NCBI GenBank assembly: GCA_022601595.1
Contig: JAJACI010000003.1
Span: forward strand, 1 to 64,000
Direction: 5' to 3'
From: Chlamydiia bacterium
Lineage (GTDB): Bacteria > Chlamydiota > Chlamydiia > Chlamydiales > 2-12-FULL-49-11
Length of the DNA: 64,000 nucleotides
Shown piece by piece: positions 37,491 to 46,451 of the stretch; position 1 is the first letter of the stretch; each line of letters starts with the position of its first letter. The position numbers and the translations under genes are program-made. The notes under the pieces are model-generated. The model saw only the letters and a list, made by a program, of their open reading frames with translations. It did not search any database and was not told the DNA's origin.

Positions 37491-39078
37491 TAAAAAGGTG
37501 GGGCTCTCCCTTTTAGGTACGTTGCTTATTTCTTTTGCAACTCCTGCATCCCTTTTTTTATGTGCCCTTGCCTATTTTATTGGATATCCAGTATTGATCG
37601 CCACCACCTTTCTTTTTACTGGAAAGAGAAAAAGAGCTCTATACCTCTACAGCTGCGGCATTATCTATTTTCTTGTGCAGATGTTCTGGCTCGGATCTGC
37701 AAATTACCACGGCCCCTTTATTATGGTGGGCTACCTCCTTTTGTCGTTGATTTTTCCTCTCAATTTTTATCTATTTGGGTATTTGCTCCCTGCAACGGTA
37801 AAGGACTTATCTTGGGTAAAAATGCTTCTACTTGCTCTTATTTTTACTTTTTTAGAGTATGCACGCCTTTGGTTTATTTGCGGATTCCCATTTCATACTT
37901 CTGGATTGATACTTGCTTCGCATAAGATCCCTCTGCAACTTGCTTCTGTAGCAGGATTATACGGCCTAACTTTTATTGTGATTGTCTGGGCACAAATCTC
38001 TGTGAAGTGCCTTTTTGAGAGAAGCCTTATAAAGTATAGTTGTTTAGGTCCTATCCCAATGCTTTTAGGCACCTTTTTGCTCTATACTCATCAAAGTAAT
38101 ACGATACCAGGAAAAAAAATCAATATTGCAGTAATTCAGCCAGGTTTTAAGGTAGAGGAGAAAATGCTCTTTAAAGGCCGCGAAAAATCATTTATACCTG
38201 TAAATAGGCAGCTAAAGAAAATATGGTCTCTGCTTGAACCACTTGCTCCTACAGATCTTATCATTTTACCCGAGGTGTGCCTTGCAGGAGACGCAGATCT
38301 AGCTAGATATTCTAAACAGGAGATAGAGGAGATTTTTTCCGCCGACTTTCTCCCTTTTTTCGATGGCAGGGAGATGGTTAGTCATAAAGAGGTCTTTGCC
38401 GCCCTTTCTACCTATTTGAATTCGGATATTTTAGTAGGTCTTATTCAAGCAAATCATAATAGTGGTGTCTATTTTTCAAATGGTAAGATGGTGGATGTTT
38501 ATCATAAAAGGCGCCTTTTGCCTCTTGGAGAGTATATCCCTTTTGCATTTTTAAGAAAGTTCGCTGCAAAGTATGGCATTTATGCTTTTTTTGAGCCGGG
38601 TCTTGATAAAAATCTATTAGAAGGAAAGGTGAAAATTTTACCAACCATCTGTTATGATGAAGCCTTTCCTGATGACTATTTATCCTATACAGGGCCTCAG
38701 GCTGATTTGCTTGTTAATTTAACCAACGATGCTTGGTTTCTTGGTTCAAGCCTTGTTAAAAATCACCATTATATAGGTATTGTTCGTGCCGTAGAAAATG
38801 GAAAAGCCTCGATTCGCTGCTGCAATACCGGTATTTCTTCATTTATTTTACCTACTGGAGAAGTGATAAGTAGATTGGAGGAATGGGATAAAAATAGAAA
38901 TCCCTTTTCAGGAGCTTTATATCACCGCTTTAAAACAGATAGGGTAAATACTATTTTCTCTTTGCTTGGGAATTTTGGCCTACTGATCCTTGCGTTGTTG
39001 TTTATTGGCGCTTTAAAAGTATTTTCTAGAAAGGACGAGCAGGTCGAAGTCTCCTTAAAAAGCTTGAATAAAAAATAG
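37477..39078 (+). CDS. lnt: Apolipoprotein N-acyltransferase
   Basis: Multi-TM N-term plus nitrilase domain (LPEVCLAGD, CYDEAFPDD, NLTNDAWF). Confidence 0.94.
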   Translation: MTICNKKVGLSLLGTLLISFATPASLFLCALAYFIGYPVLIATTFLFTGKRKRALYLYSCGIIYFLVQMFWLGSANYHGPFIMVGYLLLSLIFPLNFYLFGYLLPATVKDLSWVKMLLLALIFTFLEYARLWFICGFPFHTSGLILASHKIPLQLASVAGLYGLTFIVIVWAQISVKCLFERSLIKYSCLGPIPMLLGTFLLYTHQSNTIPGKKINIAVIQPGFKVEEKMLFKGREKSFIPVNRQLKKIWSLLEPLAPTDLIILPEVCLAGDADLARYSKQEIEEIFSADFLPFFDGREMVSHKEVFAALSTYLNSDILVGLIQANHNSGVYFSNGKMVDVYHKRRLLPLGEYIPFAFLRKFAAKYGIYAFFEPGLDKNLLEGKVKILPTICYDEAFPDDYLSYTGPQADLLVNLTNDAWFLGSSLVKNHHYIGIVRAVENGKASIRCCNTGISSFILPTGEVISRLEEWDKNRNPFSGALYHRFKTDRVNTIFSLLGNFGLLILALLFIGALKVFSRKDEQVEVSLKSLNKK

Positions 39079-39098
39079 TGCTGCGGCTATATTGTTTC

Positions 39099-39265
39099 TA
39101 AGGAGACTCTGATAAACTACACTTTTTAGAATCTTTTTAGGTTTTTTAAAATGAATTCTATTTTGGAGTAAGCCGCATCCCTGTCGGGATGGGGCGCTGC
39201 GAAAAATATAATTTATAAAAAATCTGGGAGATTATAAAATTGTCTGTTTTTCAGAGTCTCCCTAA
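39099..39265 (+). repeat. Family-1 palindromic element (full copy)
   Basis: CTAAGGAGACTCTGATAAACTACACTTTTTAG...CATCCCTGTCGGGATG...GAGTCTCCCTAA. Confidence 0.92.
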
Positions 39266-39291
39266 ATATCCTCGGATGCAAAGGAGCCCTC

Positions 39292-40188
39292 TTGTCGGTA
39301 TATAGAGAAACCAGAGAGAAAAATACAGCTTTTACAAAAGTTACCAGATTTCAAAGAACCATTAGGCAAAGTGTCTCAGTAAGCGGGGTGGGTGTTTTTT
39401 CTGGTAAAAAGATAGAGATGACTTTTGTTCCTGCAGATCCAGGAACAGGAATTTGCTTTCAAAGAACAGATCTTGACGACCGGCCATTTCTTGCAGCTAC
39501 CACAGACAACCTAAAAGCAACCCCAAGATGTACCATCTTGGGAAATGATGTATTTCAAATAGTTTGCGTAGAACATGTGCTGTCTGCGATTGCATCTTCT
39601 GGCATCGATAATATTTTGATTCAAGTTGATGGTGGTGAAGTGCCAATTATAGATGGAAGTGCTTTGAAGTTTATGGAGATGTTGCACAAGGCTTATCTGC
39701 AAGAGCAACAGGAGTCTTTGCAAGAGTACCGCCTTGAAAAACCTATTTATTTGAGTGATAAAGATACGCTGTTAATAGCCTTGCCTTCCTATACACGTAA
39801 ATATAGTTATACCCTTTCGTATCCAAGAGCCCCTCTTTTAGATGCTCAGTTTCATTGTTTTGACCCTTTAAAAGATAGTTATAAAGAAAATATTGCGCCT
39901 GCAAGAACTTTTGCCCTTCTTGAAGAAGTAAAGGTGTTGATAGAAAAGAAAATAATCAACAGTGAATGTTTGGATCATGGGGTTATTATTGATGGCGATA
40001 AAATTTTAAATCCAGATGGACTTCGCTTTTCTAATGAAATGGCTCGTCATAAGATACTTGATATGATAGGGGACTTTGCTTTGGCAGGGGTACCTATTTG
40101 TGCTCACTTTATTGCTATTAAGAGTGGCCACTATTTAAATACGCAGCTTGCTGAAAAGTTACGTCATATGATTATGGAGAATGAATAA
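39292..40188 (+). CDS. lpxC: UDP-3-O-acyl-N-acetylglucosamine deacetylase (TTG start)
   Basis: RQSVSVSGVGVFSGKK, VEHVLSAIASSGIDN, HKILDMIGDFALAG. Confidence 0.95.
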   Translation: MSVYRETREKNTAFTKVTRFQRTIRQSVSVSGVGVFSGKKIEMTFVPADPGTGICFQRTDLDDRPFLAATTDNLKATPRCTILGNDVFQIVCVEHVLSAIASSGIDNILIQVDGGEVPIIDGSALKFMEMLHKAYLQEQQESLQEYRLEKPIYLSDKDTLLIALPSYTRKYSYTLSYPRAPLLDAQFHCFDPLKDSYKENIAPARTFALLEEVKVLIEKKIINSECLDHGVIIDGDKILNPDGLRFSNEMARHKILDMIGDFALAGVPICAHFIAIKSGHYLNTQLAEKLRHMIMENE

Positions 40189-40190
40189 AC

Positions 40191-40661
40191 ATGGACTTTA
40201 CCCAAGATATTTCTACTGGAATGGATCTTGAAGAGATAAAAAGCTTGATTCCACACAGAGAGCCTTTTTTATTTGTGGACCGGGTTCTTTCTTGCGATTT
40301 GGATCGCGGCACGCTTACCGCTGTGAAGACAGTAGGCGCTGAGGAGCCCTTTTTTGCCGGCCATTTTCCTGGGCAGCCTATTATGCCGGGAGTGTTGATT
40401 ATCGAAGCATTAGCTCAGGCAGGAGCAATCTATATTTCAAAAAAAGGTATGGCTGGTTTGAAGGTGCTTTTAAGCGTCTCTGATTTTAAGTTTAGAAGTC
40501 CTGTGTACCCTGGTGATACTATATTGTTATCCTTGGAAGTGGTTCATGTCTCTGCTGTCGGGGGGAAGTGTAAGGGTGTTGCAAGTGTTAATGGTAGAAA
40601 ATGTGCTGAAGGGAAGATGACATATTCTATTTTTAAAGAGAAAGAAAAGGAAAGTCTATAA
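40191..40661 (+). CDS. fabZ: (3R)-hydroxyacyl-ACP dehydratase
   Basis: IPHREPFLFVDRV, GHFPGQPIMPGVLIIEALAQ. Confidence 0.96.
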   Translation: MDFTQDISTGMDLEEIKSLIPHREPFLFVDRVLSCDLDRGTLTAVKTVGAEEPFFAGHFPGQPIMPGVLIIEALAQAGAIYISKKGMAGLKVLLSVSDFKFRSPVYPGDTILLSLEVVHVSAVGGKCKGVASVNGRKCAEGKMTYSIFKEKEKESL

Positions 40662-41489
40662 ATGTCTAATATTCACAAAACCGCCATCGTTCATAAAAAA
40701 GCAAAAATTGGAAAAAATGTAGTGATTGGCCCATACTCTGTTTTGGACTCTCCTGGTATTGTTTTAGAAGATAATGTTCAGATTAAAGGGCATGTGACCA
40801 TTGAGGGTAATGTTCACGTGGGAGAGGGCACCAAAATTGCTTCCTACGCATCTATTGGAACCTCTACTACTAATCTTTCTTTTAAAGGGGAGGAGACCTT
40901 TGTGCGAATTGGAAAAGGGTGTGATATTCGTGAATATGTCTCTATTAACTCCTCTTGCGGCAAGGGTACAATGGTTAAAGTAGGTGATTTTTGCTTGCTT
41001 ATGCCTTACTCTTTTGTAGCTCATAATTGCAGTGTAGGTGACTTTGTTATTATGACCAACGGAGCAACCCTTGCTGGCCATGTGACCATTGGCGACTATG
41101 TCATTTTAGGCGGATTATGCGCTATTGCTCAACGTCTACGCGTTGGTGACCATGCTATGGTTGGCGGCGGCTCAATGATTCAATCTGATATCCCTCCCTT
41201 CTCCATTTGTTCGGGCTATCCTTGCAAAATTGCCGGCCTTAATATTGTGGGGCTTAAAAGAAGAAAATTCACCCCTGAAATTCAACGCCAGCTATCCAAG
41301 GCTTTTCGTATTACTTATAAAATGGGGCTAAGATGGTCTGAGGCGAGAGAGCAAATCCTTACCACTATTCCTCAAAGTGAGCATATTGATAATTGGGTCA
41401 CCTTTTGTAGCACTTCTGAAAAGGGTATCGCTAATTATCGTAAACATAAAGATGAAAAGCCCTCTGAAAAAAGCTTTAGCGGCGGTTAA
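40662..41489 (+). CDS. lpxA: UDP-N-acetylglucosamine acyltransferase
   Basis: Left-handed beta-helix hexapeptide repeats; order lpxC-fabZ-lpxA. Confidence 0.95.
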   Translation: MSNIHKTAIVHKKAKIGKNVVIGPYSVLDSPGIVLEDNVQIKGHVTIEGNVHVGEGTKIASYASIGTSTTNLSFKGEETFVRIGKGCDIREYVSINSSCGKGTMVKVGDFCLLMPYSFVAHNCSVGDFVIMTNGATLAGHVTIGDYVILGGLCAIAQRLRVGDHAMVGGGSMIQSDIPPFSICSGYPCKIAGLNIVGLKRRKFTPEIQRQLSKAFRITYKMGLRWSEAREQILTTIPQSEHIDNWVTFCSTSEKGIANYRKHKDEKPSEKSFSGG

Positions 41490-41495
41490 CTATCT

Positions 41496-42461
41496 ATGGG
41501 ACATACAAATAGTATAATTTTTTTTGGTACCGACGAGTTTGCTGCATCGATTCTTTTAGTGATGCTCGAAAACGGTGTGAATGTAAAAGCAATTGTGACA
41601 AAGCCCGATAAAGCAAAAAATCGTAATAAAAAAGTACTTGCCCCTGTAGTTAAGCAATTTTGCTTGGATCGAGGGGTAGAAATACCTCTTTATCAACCAG
41701 AAAAGGCCTCTACTTCTGATTTTGCTGATATACTGAGCGGTTTTGCTCCTGATTTATTCGTTGTTGTCTCCTATGGAGAAATTATTAGTGAAGAGTTACT
41801 TTCCATTCCGCGCCTTATGCCTATTAATATTCACCCTTCCTTACTTCCTAAGTATAGGGGGGCAGCGCCACTTCGTACTGCCTTGTTAAATGGTGATAGG
41901 GAAACTGGCGTGGCGATTATCGAAATGGTAAAAGCTATGGATGCCGGTGATATTGTTAAGATGGAGAAGATGCAAATTTTTCCTGAAGAAGATCATACGG
42001 CGCTACAGAAGCGTGTTTTTAAAAAATCTGGAAAGATATTGCTCGCATGCTTGGATGATTTTGAAAAAGGAAAGGTAAAAAAGTCTCCTCAACAAGGGGT
42101 GCCTACTTTTACGAAAAAATTTACTAAAGATGACCTACGTATTGATTGGGATGCAGGTCTTGATACAGTTTTGCATAAAATCCGCGCCTTTGGAGATGCT
42201 CCCGGAGCTTTTTGCTATGTAGAAATTTCAGGTATAAGACTCTCAATGAAAATAACTAAGGCTCAAAAAGTCCTCTCTGACGAAATAAAGGGGCAACTAA
42301 AATCAGTCTCAACGATTGCATTTACAAAAACAGATGGTTGGATAGTCGCTCTTAACGGTGGTTTATTGCAAATTTTACAAGTCCAGCTACAAAATAAAAA
42401 GTTAGTGGACGTTAAAGATTTCATCAACGGCTCTCGCGGACGTCCGCCAGTTCTTGTTTAG
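41496..42461 (+). CDS. fmt: Methionyl-tRNA formyltransferase
   Basis: FFGTDEFAASIL, NIHPSLLPKYRGAAPL. Confidence 0.95.
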   Translation: MGHTNSIIFFGTDEFAASILLVMLENGVNVKAIVTKPDKAKNRNKKVLAPVVKQFCLDRGVEIPLYQPEKASTSDFADILSGFAPDLFVVVSYGEIISEELLSIPRLMPINIHPSLLPKYRGAAPLRTALLNGDRETGVAIIEMVKAMDAGDIVKMEKMQIFPEEDHTALQKRVFKKSGKILLACLDDFEKGKVKKSPQQGVPTFTKKFTKDDLRIDWDAGLDTVLHKIRAFGDAPGAFCYVEISGIRLSMKITKAQKVLSDEIKGQLKSVSTIAFTKTDGWIVALNGGLLQILQVQLQNKKLVDVKDFINGSRGRPPVLV

Positions 42462-42572
42462 AGACAACTGCAAAAGTTTAATTTATTTTTCCCGCTTCAT
42501 TTGTTTGCTTTAAATAAAGAAAGTATGTATAATTTTTTTATTCGAACGCTTTGAGAGGTGGGTAATAGAGTT

Positions 42573-42735
42573 GATTTACACTTTTTATTATTTCTCTTGG
42601 CAGAAGAAACATTAAGAGGGTTTTGAAAGCTGCTGTTTTAATTTTTTTTGATTTCCTAAGAGAGTGTGTTTTGAAGGGTGATGCACCCCTGTAGGGGTGG
42701 AGAATTCAAAGAACCATATTTATAGGAAAATTATA
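42573..42735 (+). repeat. Diverged family-1 relic with compensatory hairpin change
   Basis: TTACACTTTTTATTATTTCT...GCACCCCTGTAGGGGTGGAG...ATTTATAGGAAAATTATA. Confidence 0.6.
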
Positions 42736-42892
42736 GTCGTTAGCGTTTCTTATGGCGTCTTCTTCAATGAATTTTTGAGGGAATTTTGATAAATTCAGCG
42801 AGCTAATATTTTAAATATTAGGGAGATGCATTTATCAAAAAGCTACAAAAATTTGCAGAAGATACGCCATAAGAAACGGTAATGACTATATA
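42731..42892. repeat. Family-3 long imperfect palindrome
   Basis: ATAGTCGTTAGCGTTTCTTATGGCGT...ACGCCATAAGAAACGGTAATGACTAT; internal arms AATTTTTGA..TTTTGATAAAT / ATTTATCAAAAAGC..AAAATT. Confidence 0.88.
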
Positions 42893-42987
42893 TAAATTAG
42901 GAAAACATGGGCCTATCAGGGGCTATATAAATAAATATAACAGCATCTTGAAAGATATAGATGTTTATCAAAAAAAGGAGAGAGATT

Positions 42988-43866
42988 ATGTCATTAGGAT
43001 CGGTTAGTACAAAAGTTAAGGTTAGTGGGGATGCAACGGAGGTATTGCTGCTTCCTAAAAAGGCTAGTTACCCAAAAGAAATTGGAATGGCTTTTTGTAG
43101 TCCACGTATATTGAGCGCTTTGCCAGGGGTTATTGCTAACTTAGCTCAGGCTATAGGGTCACCTCAGCTAAAGTCGCTTGCAACAAATTCGAGTGTGATA
43201 AAGAATGCTAAAAATTTAGAAATATTAGCTGCTGGAACAAGTATACTTGCTGTCCCCTTCAAGATTCAAGGCTTATATACAGCTTATACAGCTAGGCAAA
43301 AAAGTGATTCTAAGAATAAGAATATGGTTTTTGCTCATGAGGTTGCAGATAAAGCAGGATCGCTCTTGTCTGCACTAAAAAATGCCGATAAGTACGTTGC
43401 TGGTTTTACTGTTCCTGAAAAAACAAAACCATATTTAGCTGCTTTAAAGGAAGTGTCTACTTCAGTAAAGGGTTTTACTACCTTGTACATGTCTGGACCA
43501 AGGTTATGGAATGATGACAAAAAGGCTTTTACCTTAAAATTGAAAATTTTGATTGCTAAAGTGACTGCAGCAACCGCGGAAATGACAGTTGCGCTCTTCA
43601 AGCTAGCCGAACGTGTTGGTGTAAAGAATTCTAGACCTCTTATCTCAAAAGGGTTAAAGGTAATTGGAGCTTTAGCTCAAATTACTAGTCTTATGATTCG
43701 TATTCTTGAAAGTCATCAAAAGATAGTAGAAGCGGAAAAAGCTAAAGGTGTATATGTGCAAAAAGCACGAGTAGCTACTCAAACTAAAGCTATTCGATCT
43801 GAACCTATTCACGTTGGTGTTTCTGAAGAGTTCACTTCTGACTCTGATGATGATGATAGTGCGTAA
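42988..43866 (+). CDS. Hypothetical protein between fmt and rplC (CT529/Cap1-like position); candidate secreted/Inc-type protein
   Basis: 292-aa ORF from MSLGSVSTKV with AAAGGAGAG SD; acidic C-terminus SDSDDDDSA. Confidence 0.7.
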   Translation: MSLGSVSTKVKVSGDATEVLLLPKKASYPKEIGMAFCSPRILSALPGVIANLAQAIGSPQLKSLATNSSVIKNAKNLEILAAGTSILAVPFKIQGLYTAYTARQKSDSKNKNMVFAHEVADKAGSLLSALKNADKYVAGFTVPEKTKPYLAALKEVSTSVKGFTTLYMSGPRLWNDDKKAFTLKLKILIAKVTAATAEMTVALFKLAERVGVKNSRPLISKGLKVIGALAQITSLMIRILESHQKIVEAEKAKGVYVQKARVATQTKAIRSEPIHVGVSEEFTSDSDDDDSA

Positions 43867-43890
43867 CTTTTACGTTTGTCTTTTGTATCA

Positions 43891-43926
43891 AAAAAAACAC
43901 GCAAGGGTTCTTTGCGTGTTTTTTTT
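43891..43926 (+). terminator. Rho-independent terminator
   Basis: AAAAAACACGCAA GGGTTC TTTGCGTGTTTTTT. Confidence 0.92.
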
Positions 43927-43983
43927 AGAAATTTCCAGGTGCTGTTTTAACAGTAGGTTGAGTTTAAAGAAATGTTTACACGA

Positions 43984-44142
43984 CGCTGAATAACTGCTGA
44001 TTTCAATAATTTCTTCAGATTTATCAAATAAATCCAATTTTAGAGTAAACTGCATCCCAGTAGGGATGGAGTGTAGCGAAAAATAGAATTTATAGGAAAT
44101 CTGGAAAATTATACAACTGCTCGTTTATCAGAGTCTCCTTAA
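43984..44142 (+). repeat. Family-1 element, degenerate left end (tandem copy 1)
   Basis: GCTGAATAACTGCTG...CATCCCAGTAGGGATG...GTTTATCAGAGTCTCCTTAA. Confidence 0.88.
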
Positions 44143-44306
44143 GGAGACTCTGATAAACTACACTTTTTAGAATTTCTTCAGATTTTTTGAAATAAATCCT
44201 ATTTTGGAGTAAGCTGCATCCCTACAGGGATGGAGCGCTATGAAAAATGGGATTTATAAGAAATCTGGGGGATTATAAAACTGTCCGTTTATCAGAGTCT
44301 CCTTAA
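44139..44306 (+). repeat. Family-1 element (tandem copy 2)
   Basis: TTAAGGAGACTCTGATAAAC...CATCCCTACAGGGATG...GTTTATCAGAGTCTCCTTAA. Confidence 0.95.
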
Positions 44307-44470
44307 GGAGACTCTGATAAACTACACTTTTTAGAATCTTTTTAGATTTTTTGAGATGAATTCTATTTTGGAGTAAGCGGCATCCCTGTAGGGATGGGGC
44401 GCCACGAAAAATAGGATTGATAATAAATCTGGGAGATTATAAAACTGTCCGTTTATCAGAGTCTCCTTAA
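44303..44470 (+). repeat. Family-1 element (tandem copy 3)
   Basis: TTAAGGAGACTCTGATAAAC...CATCCCTGTAGGGATG...GTTTATCAGAGTCTCCTTAA. Confidence 0.95.
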
Positions 44471-44476
44471 GGTAAT

Positions 44477-44704
44477 ATGAAAAATAATTTAACAAAGCTT
44501 TCTTCTTTTGAGTATTTGATTTTTATAATCATTGCAACTGCTATTTTAGGATCATTTATGATATCTCAAATTAAAGTTTCTGTTATCAAATCTAGGGTCC
44601 TACCGGCGTCTTATAAGGGGGAAGGCGGCTCCGAAAAAAAAGATAAAAAAAGCGTTGTGTTAAAATGGGAGCATTTGCTAACATCTTCGCATAACTTATC
44701 GTAA
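44477..44704 (+). CDS. Small single-TM hypothetical protein
   Basis: 75 aa, TM YLIFIIIATAILGSFMI; starts 7 nt after family-1 copy. Confidence 0.55.
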   Translation: MKNNLTKLSSFEYLIFIIIATAILGSFMISQIKVSVIKSRVLPASYKGEGGSEKKDKKSVVLKWEHLLTSSHNLS

Positions 44705-44777
44705 ATTCCTCTATTGGAAACAACGACAACTAAATTAAGCCTTCTTTATGAGAAGGGAAACTGCTAAAGGAAATAGT

Positions 44778-45422
44778 ATGTCTCTAACTCTAATCGGAAA
44801 GAAGCGCGGTATGACTCGCGTATTCTGTTCTAAAGCCGGAAAAAATATTCCGTGTACTGTACTTGAAATTCAACCGAACCTTGTTGTTCAATCTAAAACT
44901 GTCGAGACTGATGGATACGAAGCTGTAAAGCTTGGTGCTTTTGAGCTTACCGAAGTGCAGCAGAGAAGAGCTAGAAAGCCTGATCTGGGGCAGTTTAAAG
45001 ATGGCATGACGCCGATGAAGACGTTGATCGAGTCAAGAGGCTCCTTCCCTGAGTACAAAGCTGGAAAATTGATCAAACTTGATTATTTCCCAGAGGGTGG
45101 TTATGTCGACGTAAGAGGAACTACTAAAGGTAAGGGTTACCAAGGTGTAATCAAAAGATTTGGAGTTGGCACGATCGTGAAGTCTCACGGTGCTGGACCT
45201 GTGGTTAGGCATATCGGTTCTTCAGGTTTCATGACTTCTCATGGACGTGTCCATAAAGGAAAGAAAGATTCTGGTCAAATGGGTTCGGCAAACTGTTATG
45301 CAGAAGGTCTTGAAATTCTAGAAATAGACGTTGAGGCAGGCATAATGGTAGTTAAAGGCGGGGTTCCTGGTGCGATTGGCGGAACCGTTTATGTTCGTAA
45401 TAACATCAAAGGCAAGAAGTAA
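44778..45422 (+). CDS. rplC: Ribosomal protein L3
   Basis: SLTLIGKKRGMTRVF; GRVHKGKK region. Confidence 0.97.
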   Translation: MSLTLIGKKRGMTRVFCSKAGKNIPCTVLEIQPNLVVQSKTVETDGYEAVKLGAFELTEVQQRRARKPDLGQFKDGMTPMKTLIESRGSFPEYKAGKLIKLDYFPEGGYVDVRGTTKGKGYQGVIKRFGVGTIVKSHGAGPVVRHIGSSGFMTSHGRVHKGKKDSGQMGSANCYAEGLEILEIDVEAGIMVVKGGVPGAIGGTVYVRNNIKGKK

Positions 45423-45437
45423 TAAAGGAAAGACACA

Positions 45438-46091
45438 ATGACAAAGAAATGTAAACAGTATGACTTTGATGGGAAAGAGTTAGATGGCGTGGAAATTGCT
45501 TTTCTAGATAAAGACTCAAGAGCTCACATGCAGTCTATCAATGACTATATTAAAGCTTTAAGAAAAAATGCTAGGCAGTGGTCTGCTAACACTAAAGACA
45601 GAAGTCAGTCGAATCACTCAGGGGCAAAGCCGCATGCTCAGAAAGGTACTGGTAAAGCAAGACAAGGTTTTTTAGGAGCTCCTCAGTACAAAGGTGGAGG
45701 AAGAGTTCATACTCCTCATCCTAAGTTTGATCAGCATGTAAGAATTAACAGAAAGGAAAAAAGACAGGTTATTGCAACTTTGCTCACTGAGAAAGTAGAA
45801 AATGATCGCGTCTACATTTTGAAAGACCAAGTAGAGAAAGAGTGTAAAGCTCCAAAGACTTCTAGATTTGCTAAATTTCTAGAGGCAATTGAAGTGAGTG
45901 GAAGCTGCCTGTTCTTGGTTAATAAGAGAGATGGAGAGGAAATTAAGAACTTTCAAAAGAGTTTGAGAAACCTTCCTAAAGTTTCTTTTCAGTATATAGA
46001 AAATTTGAATGGTTACACTGTTATTGCTCACCAGCATATCGTTGTAATTGAGTCAGCGACAGATAACCTTAAAGAATTGGTGAGAGGATAA
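45438..46091 (+). CDS. rplD: Ribosomal protein L4
   Basis: KPHAQKGTGKARQGFLGAPQYKGGG; gene order. Confidence 0.96.
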   Translation: MTKKCKQYDFDGKELDGVEIAFLDKDSRAHMQSINDYIKALRKNARQWSANTKDRSQSNHSGAKPHAQKGTGKARQGFLGAPQYKGGGRVHTPHPKFDQHVRINRKEKRQVIATLLTEKVENDRVYILKDQVEKECKAPKTSRFAKFLEAIEVSGSCLFLVNKRDGEEIKNFQKSLRNLPKVSFQYIENLNGYTVIAHQHIVVIESATDNLKELVRG

Positions 46092-46092
46092 T

Positions 46093-46437
46093 ATGGATAG
46101 AAGAAAATCTGGAATTATTAAAGGTCTTCACGTAACAGAGAAATCTGCAACTCTTTCTTCTTTAATGGAGTTAGATAGCAATAAATCTGTTAGAGCTTGT
46201 AAAACTCCTAAATATACTTTTATTGTAGCTAATTGGGCTAATAAGATTGAAGTAAGAAAAGAGTTAGAAGAGCTTTATAAAGATCAAAATATTAAAGTCT
46301 TGAAGGTTAACATGGTTAATCTTCCGGGTAAAGTTAAAAAATCAAGAAAGCGCGGTATCAATCATGGTGCAGCAAAGATGACAAAGAAGGCAATCGTTAC
46401 ATTACACGAAGGTTGCAATCTTGAGTTTGAAAGTTAA
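46093..46437 (+). CDS. rplW: Ribosomal protein L23
   Basis: KGLHVTEKSA, KYTFIVANWANKIEVRKELEELY. Confidence 0.94.
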   Translation: MDRRKSGIIKGLHVTEKSATLSSLMELDSNKSVRACKTPKYTFIVANWANKIEVRKELEELYKDQNIKVLKVNMVNLPGKVKKSRKRGINHGAAKMTKKAIVTLHEGCNLEFES

Positions 46438-46451
46438 TATAGGGAATTCTA

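Noticed and set aside
43984-44470. Tandem palindromic repeats as a possible CRISPR array
   Set aside because: Units are about 164 bp, nearly identical throughout, contiguous without unique spacers, and no cas genes are nearby.
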